DNA of 64,000 bases from Pedobacter sp. MC2016-24 (GCF_015223055.1 NZ_JADFBX010000004.1:186001-250000), one strand, 5' to 3'. Shown: positions 35,673 to 45,610, numbered from the stretch's first letter. Notes: generated by a model from the sequence alone, not told the origin. Made by a program: numbers and translations.

Positions 35673-36470
35673 TCAATATTTTCTAATGAATGGTTCGAAG
35701 GGAATATTGAGCAGCCCATGCCGATACCTTGGATCGCCAATCTGTTTGATTTTTTTTAATCCCTGCTTTGTCATCAAAAATTTCAAACCTGTAAAATCAT
35801 AATAGGTAGAATAGACCCTGGTATAAAAATGGAAAGATGTAAAGGGTATTTTTTCCAAATCGAAGAAATAACTTTGGCTGCGGTGGTGATCTTCAATCGC
35901 CATAATCAGTAATTTATTATTTTCGGGCTTTTTGATTTCTATGTAATGAAACAGGCGGATATTATCTTTTTCAGTATATAAGATGCTGTCTTTTTCCAAT
36001 CGTTTAAATGCCCTGATCGGAATGGATTTTAAACCGGTATCGGTAACCTCAAACGCCTGATATTTGTCGGGCTCAGCAATGTTGTCAAAATATATTTTCA
36101 GGTATCCAGCTTGTACGTATTCTTTTATGGGGTAAATGTAACTGAACTTATTGGTATTGAGTTCAGATGGACTTAACTTATGAACAAAACCTGGTAAAAG
36201 GTCGTTTTCCGGCATTTCAGAAAAAAGAGTCACCGTATCCTTATGAATTTTATAACGTCCCTTAGCATAATATCTATATCCTAAATCCTCATTGGCTTTG
36301 GGATTATAAACTTCGCTATAGGTATAGGTCGAGTCCTGCTCAATTAGAATAAATTCGTTTGTTGGATCACTTTTATAAATAACATGTTGCGAAAATGAAA
36401 ACATTGGGAATACCAGGAAACCCATCCATATGGTTAGCTGTCTAAATCTGTGAGCGCTTTTCTGTTTCAT
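35673..36470 (-). CDS. secreted hypothetical protein
   Basis: The 265-residue protein has a signal peptide (about 9-28, ending FSFSQ) and a beta-rich soluble domain (many alternating hydrophobic residues, RYYAKGRYKIHKDTVTLF). It has no lipobox and no known motif. It is 73 bp from the barrel gene and may share its transcript. Function unknown. Confidence 0.6.
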   Translation of the reverse strand: MKQKSAHRFRQLTIWMGFLVFPMFSFSQHVIYKSDPTNEFILIEQDSTYTYSEVYNPKANEDLGYRYYAKGRYKIHKDTVTLFSEMPENDLLPGFVHKLSPSELNTNKFSYIYPIKEYVQAGYLKIYFDNIAEPDKYQAFEVTDTGLKSIPIRAFKRLEKDSILYTEKDNIRLFHYIEIKKPENNKLLIMAIEDHHRSQSYFFDLEKIPFTSFHFYTRVYSTYYDFTGLKFLMTKQGLKKIKQIGDPRYRHGLLNIPFEPFIRKY

Positions 36471-36543
36471 TTGTTTAAAAGTACAAAAAGTTCAATGTAA
36501 TCATTTCAATTATAGCAGCTCTTTTAGGTAAAAGAAGAAGCCA

Positions 36544-37716
36544 CTACTTGTTAGGAAACAGTCCCAGGTTTAAAGAAAAAGACACACCCGTTGATCTTAG
36601 TCTGGCGTTTCCATAGCCAATTCCGGTTAAGGGCAGTTTGATAAATGGTTGTACCCCAATACTCAGTCCTCTTGAAATTTCCCGATTGAAGCTTACCCCA
36701 ATGTTAGCTACACCAAACAGGTATTGATTTTCATTGTTAATTTCGATACTTCTTGGGTTTTGTGTGGAAGCAGGATTGGAAGGCCTAAATTGGTATTTTT
36801 CCTTTAACATCACATAACTGGAGGCACCAGCATTTAAACTGATCGAGTATTTTTTATGATCAAGTAACCTGTAATTTACATTAACAGGAATGTCCAATAC
36901 ATTACAATCGGCATTTACATCCCACGGATATGCTGCTGCATTGTTTTGCTGACCAAATCCGGTGTAATTGTAGCGTTTTCTGGAATAAATAAGACCAGAA
37001 GTAACGCTTAATCTAGTGGTTAAATTGTAGTTCGCCAGGATGCCCAAATTTGAACTCAACTTAGATGGCTTACTCATTTTGGTAACTGAAATATCTGGCG
37101 CAGCGATAAAACTGAGCGTCAAGCCTTGATTTTTGAATAAACCCGGTTTGGATTTGTCTTCTATAGCTTTGCGGATATGTAGTAGTTCTTGCACCGTAAT
37201 TTTTTCTGGGTCAATGAGGGCTATACTGGCCATTTTTGCCGTTTCGAATGGGGGATGTAAAGCACTATCATTGTTTAAAGCTAGTAATTGAACCTGCTCG
37301 GTTTTGATGTTTTTGGCGCTTTCGTTTTGCAGGGTTTCTTTAATTAGCGTATTTGTAAGCAAGGGTACTGCTTTAGTTAAGGAGGGTTTGATCGTTGTAG
37401 GTTTTGCTGTATTTTGTTTTTCAATAGTTTGTCTTGTACCAGGTTGTTGTCTGGATTTTCTTGGGGTGTTGATGGTTAACTCCGGATTTTTCCGGATTTT
37501 TTGAACTCCCCTTGATTCAGCGAAATACCAAAATGCAAATAGTGCCAATGCTGCAGCGATGCCACTTGCGGTAAATAACCACATTGGGAAAATTCTTTTT
37601 TTATCCTGTTGATCCAGTTTGGCTTCCATTTTCTCCCAATCCATTTCCTTAAATGGAATATCAGGACTGTCTAAGCCTTGCCTGAAAAACTGATCTATTT
37701 TATTTTCTTCTTCCAT
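36544..37716 (-). CDS. anti-sigma-like protein fused to outer-membrane beta-barrel
   Basis: The 390-residue protein begins with a short cytosolic acidic region (residues 1-40, WEKMEAKLDQQDKK), then one membrane helix (about 43-64), a Thr/Pro/Lys-rich linker to about 190, and a C-terminal beta-barrel-type domain (about 200-390). The last has repeated Tyr/Asn strands such as NYNLTTRLSVTSGLIYSRK. This design is common in Pedobacter beside an ECF sigma factor. The gene follows the sigma gene by six bases and is probably co-transcribed with it. It would restrain the sigma factor through the N-terminus. Confidence 0.7.
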   Translation of the reverse strand: MEEENKIDQFFRQGLDSPDIPFKEMDWEKMEAKLDQQDKKRIFPMWLFTASGIAAALALFAFWYFAESRGVQKIRKNPELTINTPRKSRQQPGTRQTIEKQNTAKPTTIKPSLTKAVPLLTNTLIKETLQNESAKNIKTEQVQLLALNNDSALHPPFETAKMASIALIDPEKITVQELLHIRKAIEDKSKPGLFKNQGLTLSFIAAPDISVTKMSKPSKLSSNLGILANYNLTTRLSVTSGLIYSRKRYNYTGFGQQNNAAAYPWDVNADCNVLDIPVNVNYRLLDHKKYSISLNAGASSYVMLKEKYQFRPSNPASTQNPRSIEINNENQYLFGVANIGVSFNREISRGLSIGVQPFIKLPLTGIGYGNARLRSTGVSFSLNLGLFPNK

Positions 37717-37722
37717 CAGTGC

Positions 37723-38268
37723 TTATCCTTTATTTATGATTTCATCACTTGTTCCCAAAATGAGGAGTTTTTCCTGTAATTTCTGGCGGGCTTTAAACAG
37801 GTTAGATTTGGAGGTACCTATTGATATATTTAGCAATTCCGCTATTTCTTCATGTGTAAAACCGTCTATGGCAAATAAATTAAATACCGTTCGGTAAGCT
37901 GGAGAAAGGTTATTGATCAGTGCCAACAGATCCTTATAAGCCAGCTGTTCATAAACTCCCGGAGCTATGGGAAGTCCTTCATATTCGTCAACATCATCAT
38001 GATTGCTAAATTTTAGATTACTCCGGTAATGATCTATAGCAGTATTGGTCATGATGCGCCCAAGCCAGGTTTTAAAGGGTTTATCTGAATTGTAACGGTC
38101 GATGTGGTTAAAGACTTTTAAAAAGCCGTTGTTGAGTACGTCGGAAGCATCGAAATCACTAATTCCATACCTCCGGCATATAGCCATCCCATAACTATAA
38201 AATTCTTTATAGAGCAAGTACTGACTGGACCTGTCTTTCTTGATACATCCGTTAATTATTGCCTGCAC
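37723..38268 (-). CDS. ECF-type RNA polymerase sigma factor
   Basis: The 181-residue protein has sigma-70 region 2 (FDASDVLNNGFLKVFNHIDRY, about 40-60, then KTWLGRIMTNTAIDHYRS) and region 4 (LSPAYRTVFNLFAIDGFTHEEIAELLNISIGTSKSNLFKARQKL in two parts, about 120-170). This is the standard ECF layout. It is followed by the anti-sigma-like barrel gene and diverges from the lipoprotein operon, with 212 bp between starts. Either gene set could be a target. Confidence 0.9.
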   Translation of the reverse strand: MQAIINGCIKKDRSSQYLLYKEFYSYGMAICRRYGISDFDASDVLNNGFLKVFNHIDRYNSDKPFKTWLGRIMTNTAIDHYRSNLKFSNHDDVDEYEGLPIAPGVYEQLAYKDLLALINNLSPAYRTVFNLFAIDGFTHEEIAELLNISIGTSKSNLFKARQKLQEKLLILGTSDEIINKG

Positions 38269-38480
38269 CTATAAGCGATTCAAAGTTTAATCCGGGTTAT
38301 TTTATGCTGTATACGGAGCAACTGCCTTGATGGTTGCCAAAGATATTTATTTTTCTTTGAATTTTATTTAATGATTTGATTTTTAGGAGTTTAATATTTT
38401 TTATGAGACGAACAACCTTTTGATATTGGGGCTCGTAATGGTGGTATGAAGTACATAAATTCAAATTTAAACAAAAAGAC

Positions 38481-39368
38481 ATGTTGACTATCTATTCAAA
38501 AAAAATCGCTTTCTTAAGTCTTGCCGCTCTGATCGGGCTGGCTTCCTGCGGAAAAAATAACGAAGGTTCGACACCTTCCGGGACCGATCCTTATGGCAAC
38601 CCTGTACCAACCCCTCCGACAGCCGCAAAAACCAATTTGACACTAACTTCAAACGTTAAATTTGGTAATATCCTCACCGATGGTGATGGCAAAGCATTGT
38701 ATTTTTTTGCGATCGATGCAAATGGGAGCTCTGGTTGTACAGGCGGATGTGAAATAGCCTGGCCGGTATATTATGCAGGTAACGAGATTGCACCTGCTGG
38801 AATTGCTGCAGCTGATGTTGCAACAATAACCCGGGCCGACGGAAAAAAGCAAACCACTTATAAAGGTTGGCCATTGTATTACTATGCTGGAGATGCGGCC
38901 AAAACTGACGTCAATGGCGATGGTTCTGGGGGTACCTGGTTTGTAGCTAAACCTGATTATTCCATTATGCTGGCGAACAACCAACTTGTGGGAGCAAATG
39001 GCAAAAATTACATAGACGGGGCCAAAGAAGGAACGGGTACAACCCAATATTTAACCGATGCGGCTGGAAGAACTTTGTATGCTTATGCGCCTGATACGTT
39101 CAATACAAACACCTATACCAAAGCAGATCTAAGTAACAATACTGTCTGGCCAATTTATGAGTCTGAAATTTTGAATGTCCCATCTGTTTTGAAAAAGGAA
39201 ATGATGGTTCAAATAACGGCTGTTGGTAAAAAACAACTTACCTACAAAGGACATCCTTTATATTACTTTGGTTCGGATGTAAAAAGAGGTGACAATAAAG
39301 GTGTCAGTCAGCCGGTTGCCGGGGTGTGGCCAGTACTAACTGTAAATACTGTTGCCCTTAGCCAATAA
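38481..39368 (+). CDS. secreted-repeat lipoprotein (Lipoprotein_15-like)
   Basis: The 295-residue lipoprotein has lipobox LASC at 21-24. Two or more copies of the secreted repeat follow: GNILTDGDGKALYFFAIDA, SSGCTGGCEIAWPVYY, then LTDAAGRTLYAYAPD and the GHPLYYFGSD phrase. These repeats (COG4315 type) are found in outer-surface lipoproteins of unknown role, often near electron-transfer proteins. It starts a four-gene run with the cytochrome c-like, YceI and DUF5777 genes. Confidence 0.85.
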   Translation: MLTIYSKKIAFLSLAALIGLASCGKNNEGSTPSGTDPYGNPVPTPPTAAKTNLTLTSNVKFGNILTDGDGKALYFFAIDANGSSGCTGGCEIAWPVYYAGNEIAPAGIAAADVATITRADGKKQTTYKGWPLYYYAGDAAKTDVNGDGSGGTWFVAKPDYSIMLANNQLVGANGKNYIDGAKEGTGTTQYLTDAAGRTLYAYAPDTFNTNTYTKADLSNNTVWPIYESEILNVPSVLKKEMMVQITAVGKKQLTYKGHPLYYFGSDVKRGDNKGVSQPVAGVWPVLTVNTVALSQ

Positions 39369-39372
39369 GCTG

Positions 39373-39747
39373 ATGAAACCAAAGTATAAAGTAATGATTG
39401 TCCTATGCTGCTTTGCTGTAGCTTATGCGGCATTATTGTCCTGCACCAAAAAACAGGCTAATGAAATGATTATAGACCAAAACCCTGCACCTGAAACTCC
39501 TGGTACAGGGGTAATGTACGCCGGCGCTGTTCAAAATTTATTAAGCAACAGATGTGGAACCTGTCATTCGACAGGTAGATCTGCAGCTGTTTTCTGGAAC
39601 TTTTCAGGCTATACTGCGGTAACTACCAATGCAGACAGAATCAAACAAGCTGTGCTGATTAATAAAACCATGCCAATGGGCGGTAGTCTCAATGCCTCAG
39701 AGTTGAAATTGCTGCAAGATTGGTTTAACGATGGAATGAAACCTTAA
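39373..39747 (+). CDS. c-type cytochrome-like lipoprotein
   Basis: ATG 39373 is used; the frame starts 21 bases earlier, inside the previous gene. The 124-residue protein has a lipobox (LLSC) and one heme-binding motif CGTCH. The C-terminal MPMGG provides the likely Met ligand. It is a small single-heme cytochrome c held on the membrane. It begins four bases after the stop of the previous gene. Confidence 0.8.
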   Translation: MKPKYKVMIVLCCFAVAYAALLSCTKKQANEMIIDQNPAPETPGTGVMYAGAVQNLLSNRCGTCHSTGRSAAVFWNFSGYTAVTTNADRIKQAVLINKTMPMGGSLNASELKLLQDWFNDGMKP

Positions 39748-39753
39748 CATCTT

Positions 39754-40305
39754 ATGATCAAAAAAATAAGCCTTATGGTGCTGTTGCTCTACACTGTACA
39801 AGCACAGGCACAACAATTATGGAGCAGTCAGAAAGCCGCTGTGTCTTTTTTTTCCAGTACGGTAATGGAAGACATTGAAGCAAAAAGTGCTTCCGGAAGT
39901 TCTGTATTGGATGGTCAAACGGGTACGATCGTTTTCAAAGTGGCCAATACTTCGTTTCAGTTTAAAAAAAAGCTCATGCAGGAACATTTCAATGAGAATT
40001 ATATGGAAAGTGAGAAGTATCCATATACCACATTTAAAGGTAAACTGAAAGATTTGCCCGACCTGTCAAAAAATGGAACCTATCTGCTTGCTTTTGAAGG
40101 GAACTTAAACCTTCATGGTGTAACTAAAGTTTATCAGGGAAATGTTAACCTGGTTGTAGCCAATGGCGTACTGTCTGCTAAAAGCACGTTTAAAATACGC
40201 ATTGCTGATCACGAGATTAAAATTCCAACACTGGTTTTTAAAAATATTGCAGAATATGTAGAAGTACGTATTGTGGCTCAATATCTACCCAAATCATCAA
40301 TTTAA
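39754..40305 (+). CDS. YceI family periplasmic protein
   Basis: The 183-residue protein has a signal peptide (about 1-20) and the YceI lipocalin-like domain: FKVANTSFQFKKKLMQEHFNENYMES, then YPYTTFKGKLKDL and LNLHGVTKVYQGNVNL. YceI proteins bind isoprenoid chains such as quinones. It starts six bases after the cytochrome gene, which supports a role in electron transfer. Confidence 0.88.
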   Translation: MIKKISLMVLLLYTVQAQAQQLWSSQKAAVSFFSSTVMEDIEAKSASGSSVLDGQTGTIVFKVANTSFQFKKKLMQEHFNENYMESEKYPYTTFKGKLKDLPDLSKNGTYLLAFEGNLNLHGVTKVYQGNVNLVVANGVLSAKSTFKIRIADHEIKIPTLVFKNIAEYVEVRIVAQYLPKSSI

Positions 40306-40315
40306 ACTACCAAAC

Positions 40316-41263
40316 ATGCATTTCTTAAAATATCATTTATTATTATTATTTATGCTGTTCAATTCGGCAATTTCTTTTGGTCAGCAGGATCTTGAAAAAG
40401 AGCTAGTCATGCCTGCAAATAAGCATGAAAAAGTGATGGCAACCTTTAAATCTACGAAATTGATTAATGGACACACCAATGAAACCATTTATAAACATGA
40501 GCTTGATTTTAAAGTTGACCATCGCTTTGGGGACATTGCCGGAAGTAATGGCGGGATCAGGAAATTCTTTGGGTTGGACAATTCTACCGACGTTCGAATT
40601 GGTTTTGAATACGGTGTTACCGATCGGTTGAGTATTGGACTGGCCAGGGCAAAGGGGGCAAACTCGGTGCAGCAGCTTTATGAAGGGAGTCTGAAATTCA
40701 GGCTGCTTGAACAAACTATTGATGATCATATCCCAGTTGCCGTAACCTTGTTTGGCAGTAATACCATTGCTGGAGTAGAAGCCAGTAAAGATTTAACATC
40801 CGCAACCGCTTATCGAGGTTTTACAGATCGCATGAACTACGTGGCGCAAGTTATTTTTGCCCGTAAAATAAACAGTAATTTGTCTGTAACGCTAAGTCCG
40901 GGATATGTACATCGGAATTTTACGGCTTTTCGGGATCAGAATGATCTGTTCACGCTCGGCGCAGGTGCAAGGGCTAAAATTAGCAAACGTATGGCCGTTG
41001 TTGTGGATTATTATCTGCCGTTTAGAAATTCGGATGATCAGGCTTATCTCGAACAGTTAAATGGATTTAAGTTTTACAATCCCTTAGGTGTTGGATTGGA
41101 AATGGAAACTGGTGGACATGTGTTTCATCTAAATTTTACCAATGCTACCGCCATAGAGGAAATGCAGTATCTTCCTGAAACAACTACATCCTGGTTAAAA
41201 GGGCAGTATAGATGGGGTTTTAGTATCTCAAGACGCTTTTCTTTTGATCGCGCTAAGAAATAA
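40316..41263 (+). CDS. DUF5777 family beta-barrel protein
   Basis: ATG 40316 is used; the earlier frame lies inside yceI. The 315-residue protein has a signal peptide ending SFGQQ and a barrel of alternating strands. LDFKVDHRFGDIAG and FGLDNSTDVRIGFEYGVTDRLSIGLAR are characteristic of DUF5777. It is the last gene of the lipoprotein/cytochrome/YceI operon and probably sits in the outer membrane. Overlap or spacing to yceI is 10 bases. Confidence 0.85.
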   Translation: MHFLKYHLLLLFMLFNSAISFGQQDLEKELVMPANKHEKVMATFKSTKLINGHTNETIYKHELDFKVDHRFGDIAGSNGGIRKFFGLDNSTDVRIGFEYGVTDRLSIGLARAKGANSVQQLYEGSLKFRLLEQTIDDHIPVAVTLFGSNTIAGVEASKDLTSATAYRGFTDRMNYVAQVIFARKINSNLSVTLSPGYVHRNFTAFRDQNDLFTLGAGARAKISKRMAVVVDYYLPFRNSDDQAYLEQLNGFKFYNPLGVGLEMETGGHVFHLNFTNATAIEEMQYLPETTTSWLKGQYRWGFSISRRFSFDRAKK

Positions 41264-41397
41264 TCAGATTTACCATTTTAACTTGCTGATTTTACTCCAG
41301 TTGGTGGTACATATTGTAAATAGCAGATTTAATAAAGCATCCATAATTAGCAGGTTAAGTTACCAAGATACAAAAAATAACTATTCAATTGTGAAAT

Positions 41398-41434
41398 GTT
41401 AAGGATATCCGCATTTAGATTGGATATCCTTAAC
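41398..41434. terminator. perfect inverted repeat between convergent genes
   Basis: GTTAAGGATATCC and GGATATCCTTAAC are exact complements (13 bp) around an 11-nt loop. It lies between the convergent DUF5777 and GH51 genes and lacks a long T run, so bidirectional termination or mRNA-end protection is likely but not certain. Confidence 0.6.
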
Positions 41435-41442
41435 AGATGGTA

Positions 41443-44010
41443 TCAGATCTTAAACCGAAGTACAGTAAATGAGTAAGCTGGTAGTTGTAACAGATCATTG
41501 CCTTGAAGATTGATCTGGCTCGTTATTGGTCGCACGATACGCTCAGAAGGTTGACCAGACAGCTCGGTTTTTATGGTGGTACCAATCGGTTTGATTGGCC
41601 CGAAATCAAGCATCGTATTGACCGGAACAGGTAATAAATTAATCAGTTTAACAATCAATTCATTGCTTTTGCTGTCTTTTACAATAGAATAGGCGATTCT
41701 TTTGCCTACATTTTCCTGGTCGTTGGATAGGGACAGTTGGGCGGGGATATACTGATCGCCAGAATTACTGCCATACAGTTGTTGCACATAATAGCCTGTA
41801 GTGGGTTTTACGTCGGTATTGTTGAAATAGATCAGGTCTGGATTCCACTGGGTGTGGCCTTCTTTGGCGATGAGCGGGGCATAGGAACTCATGCTTACCA
41901 CATCGCCATTGCGCTCTAGCGAGGTTAGGTATAAGGCTTCTGCCAATGCGGTTTCCAGATTGGTTTTGTTTCCACCAGGTAGACTTGCTGCGTATTCGCC
42001 CAGGTAGACTTTTGATTTGGTACGGTCGTATTTGTCATAGAAATCCTGGTTGTTGATGAACCAGCCCGGAGATTGGTAATAATGTTCATCAATCACGGGT
42101 ATGCTCAGTTCGGAAGCAATGTTCCAGCCTTCAACATAATCTGTGCCTTCAAAAAATGGTCCGGCGGTCCCGATTATGGTAATCTCCGGATGTGCCTTCC
42201 GCAGTGCTTTGTAAATCATGACAAAACGTTCGCGGAATACTTCAGTAATCTGGTCTTCGTTGCCAATCCCGATATATTTTAAATTGAAGGGTTGTGGATG
42301 ACCCGCTGCTGCGCGTTTTTTGCCCCAGGTGGTATGAACATCGCCATTGGCATATTCAACCAGGTCAATGATGTCCTGAATGTACTGATTCATTTCTTCC
42401 ATCGGGATGCCACCTTGTTGTCCTCCTCCACCGGTGCCGGAATTTTGGCAGGGTACGCCGGCAGCAATTACAGGTACAGGGGCTGCACCGATATCTTCGC
42501 AAAATTGGAAGTACTCAAAATAACCTAAGCCCATGGTTTGGTGGTAGCCCCAAAGGTTGCGGTCAGGTTTTCGACTTTCGAGCGGACCTATCGAGTTTTT
42601 CCATTTGTAAATGTTGTCGATGCCATCGCCATGTGCCAGACAACCTCCTGGAAAACGTACAAAACGGGGGTGGATATCGGCGATGGTTTGTGCCAGGTCG
42701 GCCCTTAAGCCATTGTTTCGGCTTTTGAATGTTTTTTGAGGGAAGAGTGATACCATATCCATGGCGTATTTCCCTGCGGCTAAAGGTCTGATTTCTAGCC
42801 TGGCATCTGTAGCGTCTGCCGAGGGCTTGAGACTTCCCTTAACTTGTTTCCAATCTTTGCTATTTTTTACCTTTAGCTTGGCAAGGATACCTAGTTTATC
42901 ATTCACCAGTCTAATCTCTACCTCAGCTGTCGGGCCAGCCAACTGTTTGATGAAAGCAGAGAAGTTGTAGGTTTCGCCTTTTTTAAGCGCGATCCCGTCA
43001 AATCCGGTATTGCTTAGCGCGGCGCCTGGTTTTTGCACATCGATGACCGCATAATGTAGATTGTTTGGATGTAAGGCAGCGACAGAATCAATGGTAAATG
43101 TAGCTTGTTCGCCTTGTAATGACCAGCCAAAGCTGTTGTTCCAGTTTTTATCGCGGTACTGGCGGTCGCTTAAACGGTATTCAAAACCCCGGTTCTGAAC
43201 CAGTTCGGCATAGAGTCCGCCATCGGCTGCATAATTGATGTCTTCAAAGAATATGCCCATCAGCATATTGCTGATCGGTTTGGCACCTGCGGGTTGGAGG
43301 GTAATTTTAGCATCTACCGGTTTCAATCCGGCAAAGCGTTGTGCATCATCTTTGGTGCTTTCGCTGTTTTGTTTGTTGTGATATTGAACCTGGTCATAGG
43401 CTTTTTGCAAGTTTGCAATGACCGACCAGGCTACGCGATGGTATTGTCCTGGTGTGGGCTTTCCTAGATTTATGCTGCTGGTTGAATTCTGGGCGGCAGC
43501 GGAGCTGGTTACGGCTTTGCTGAATTGCTTGAAATCTTTGGTTTTTGTTTGAAAATATTTGCCATCGGCATCGGTATAAGTGATGACGTAATGGTCACTG
43601 GCCTGATCATATTGCACCACGGGTTTAAGCACATTTTTGCCGAGCGTTACATAGGGATAAAATTGTGGTCCCCAATTGAGCAGATCCGCCGAGCGGGTGA
43701 TGGCAAATTGCGGAGTTTCATCGTTTAAATTCCAGGTACATACCCATTCTCCATTTCTACCCTGAATGAGGTAGGGGCTATTCATTTTCTTTTGGGATCC
43801 CCATCGGCCATAATCACTTTTCAGGAAAATATGTCCTTTACCTATGGGCGTCCAGTTTTGTTTATCGAGACTCCAGGCATAAGTTAAGCCATTGGTATTA
43901 TAAGAAAAAAGATAGGCTGAATCGGGCTCATTGGTGATCTGATCTGCATGTGCATTTCCAGCAAATAACAGGAAGGCTAATGTAATTAATTTCGCAGGTT
44001 TAAAAAACAT
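41443..44010 (-). CDS. GH51 alpha-L-arabinofuranosidase with N-terminal propeller-like domain
   Basis: The 855-residue protein has a signal peptide (about 1-22). An N-terminal part (about 30-170) has a GH43-like repeat pattern (GLTYAWSLDKQNWTPIG, RNGEWVCTWNL). A carbohydrate-binding-like region follows (about 280-430, QNRGFEYR then GWSLQGEQ), and the GH51 catalytic barrel is at about 440-760. The acid/base Glu is in GIGNEDQ (near 582) and the nucleophile Glu in YLGEYA (near 670). It would remove arabinofuranosyl side chains from plant polysaccharides. It stands alone rather than in a SusCD locus. Confidence 0.88.
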   Translation of the reverse strand: MFFKPAKLITLAFLLFAGNAHADQITNEPDSAYLFSYNTNGLTYAWSLDKQNWTPIGKGHIFLKSDYGRWGSQKKMNSPYLIQGRNGEWVCTWNLNDETPQFAITRSADLLNWGPQFYPYVTLGKNVLKPVVQYDQASDHYVITYTDADGKYFQTKTKDFKQFSKAVTSSAAAQNSTSSINLGKPTPGQYHRVAWSVIANLQKAYDQVQYHNKQNSESTKDDAQRFAGLKPVDAKITLQPAGAKPISNMLMGIFFEDINYAADGGLYAELVQNRGFEYRLSDRQYRDKNWNNSFGWSLQGEQATFTIDSVAALHPNNLHYAVIDVQKPGAALSNTGFDGIALKKGETYNFSAFIKQLAGPTAEVEIRLVNDKLGILAKLKVKNSKDWKQVKGSLKPSADATDARLEIRPLAAGKYAMDMVSLFPQKTFKSRNNGLRADLAQTIADIHPRFVRFPGGCLAHGDGIDNIYKWKNSIGPLESRKPDRNLWGYHQTMGLGYFEYFQFCEDIGAAPVPVIAAGVPCQNSGTGGGGQQGGIPMEEMNQYIQDIIDLVEYANGDVHTTWGKKRAAAGHPQPFNLKYIGIGNEDQITEVFRERFVMIYKALRKAHPEITIIGTAGPFFEGTDYVEGWNIASELSIPVIDEHYYQSPGWFINNQDFYDKYDRTKSKVYLGEYAASLPGGNKTNLETALAEALYLTSLERNGDVVSMSSYAPLIAKEGHTQWNPDLIYFNNTDVKPTTGYYVQQLYGSNSGDQYIPAQLSLSNDQENVGKRIAYSIVKDSKSNELIVKLINLLPVPVNTMLDFGPIKPIGTTIKTELSGQPSERIVRPITSQINLQGNDLLQLPAYSFTVLRFKI

Positions 44011-44113
44011 GGTATAATCTGGTTATCATCTGAGTGTTCCAAATTAAATAATAAATGTTAAAATAACGATTGTTTTAGGTGGATTATTTTTTGCGCTTTA
44101 ATAGCTGATGGCG

Positions 44114-45598
44114 CTATATATTGGAAATTACTTTAGCCAGTATGGCTACAGATTGTTCCATTTCTTCGATGGTTTGATTGCCAAAGCCCAGTCGCATAGC
44201 GGTTAGTTTTTCCGTTTGGTAAAGTAGGGTTTGCGGAAGATGGAGATTTTCAAGGGCGCAATCTTTACTAATCCGCATGAGGTTTAAAGAAGGATCCCAT
44301 GTGGTCCAGATGGCCAGGCCCCCAGGAGCTGCAGCAAAAGTGATCTGATCTTTAAATGTTGCTTTTAAAAGTGTGCAAAAAGCGTCTCTTCTCTCATGAT
44401 ATACTTTCAGGGCTTTTTTTAGGTGCCTTTGTATTTCACCTTCTTCGAGCAGTTCGGCCAGTGCCTGTTCCATCAATACATCGCCCTGCCGGTCAACGAT
44501 ACCGCGGAGTTTACTCAGTTCGGCAATCAGGTTTTCCGGACCAACCAGGTATCCGGACCTGAAGCCCGGAGCCAGCGATTTGCAAAAAGAGCCAATGTAA
44601 ACCACCATTCCTTTACCATCTGCACTGGCTAAGGGGAGCACCGGACTACTGTTATAATGGAAATCATAATCGTAATCATCTTCCAGAATGATGAAGCCAT
44701 GTTTTGACGATAGCTCCAGCAATTCGATCCTTCTTTTGGCGCTCAAGGTAACGGTAGTAGGGTAGTGGTGGTGCGGGGTAATATACAGCATCCTGATTTT
44801 TTGCTTGCTGCACAGTTTTTTTACGGCGTCCACAGAGATGCCTTCGGCATCAACAGGAACGGAAATGATGCGCGCCCCTGCTTTTTGAAAAATCATATTT
44901 ACCACATAATAACTAAGGTCGCCAACCACCACCACATCGTCCTGTCCAAGCAATAAATCTGAGGCGAGATATACGCCCATATCTACACCACGCGTGGTCA
45001 TGACATTGTTTTTGGAAATGTGCAGGCCCCGGGTATTATTTAAGTAATCAGCCAGCATTTCTTTAAAATACTCGCTGCCATCCGAAGAGGTATAGCCCAG
45101 GTAACGGCGGTTACTTCTTCGTTTAAGGTTGGTGCTGTATACCCTGGACAGCTGATCAAGCGGGGCTAACCTCACATCCGGAAGTCCATCAGTAAATTCA
45201 AATTTGCTGGTATTGCTCACCAGTGGCGGATCCAACAACATGCTCTTTTTAAACAGATAACCAGTTGTTGCCGGATAGCTGGCCAGAAATTCCTTATTGT
45301 ATTTTAAAGGATCTGCTTCTTTAACGATGGATTTAGCTGCAATAAAGGTTCCTTTATTCGCCCTGATCTCTGTCCAGCCCTGGGCATCCAGTTCTTCATA
45401 GGCTGCAATCACTGTTTTACGGTGTACCTCTAACAATGCTGAAAGCATTCTGGAACCTGGCAATTGAATTCCTGGAACAATCACACCGCGTTGTATGGCA
45501 TTGATCAACTGATATGCGATCTGTAAATATACTGCGGTATCCGCTGTGCGGTCTATTTGGATGAGGCTTTTAAATGGAATTTTAACCGGACTACTCAT
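44114..45598 (-). CDS. MocR/PdxR-type GntR-aminotransferase regulator
   Basis: The 494-residue protein has an N-terminal GntR winged helix (about 15-85; VYLQIAYQLINAIQRGVIVPG, LPGSRMLSALLEVHRKTV) and a C-terminal fold-type I aminotransferase domain. The PLP Lys is in GSFCKSLAPGFRSGYLV (near 337) and the cofactor Asp in ILEDDYDYDFHY. MocR regulators bind PLP and DNA but usually have no enzyme activity. It faces the biotin operon with 63 bp between start codons, which makes it a likely regulator of that operon. Confidence 0.85.
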   Translation of the reverse strand: MSSPVKIPFKSLIQIDRTADTAVYLQIAYQLINAIQRGVIVPGIQLPGSRMLSALLEVHRKTVIAAYEELDAQGWTEIRANKGTFIAAKSIVKEADPLKYNKEFLASYPATTGYLFKKSMLLDPPLVSNTSKFEFTDGLPDVRLAPLDQLSRVYSTNLKRRSNRRYLGYTSSDGSEYFKEMLADYLNNTRGLHISKNNVMTTRGVDMGVYLASDLLLGQDDVVVVGDLSYYVVNMIFQKAGARIISVPVDAEGISVDAVKKLCSKQKIRMLYITPHHHYPTTVTLSAKRRIELLELSSKHGFIILEDDYDYDFHYNSSPVLPLASADGKGMVVYIGSFCKSLAPGFRSGYLVGPENLIAELSKLRGIVDRQGDVLMEQALAELLEEGEIQRHLKKALKVYHERRDAFCTLLKATFKDQITFAAAPGGLAIWTTWDPSLNLMRISKDCALENLHLPQTLLYQTEKLTAMRLGFGNQTIEEMEQSVAILAKVISNI

Positions 45599-45610
45599 AA
45601 AATAAAAACT

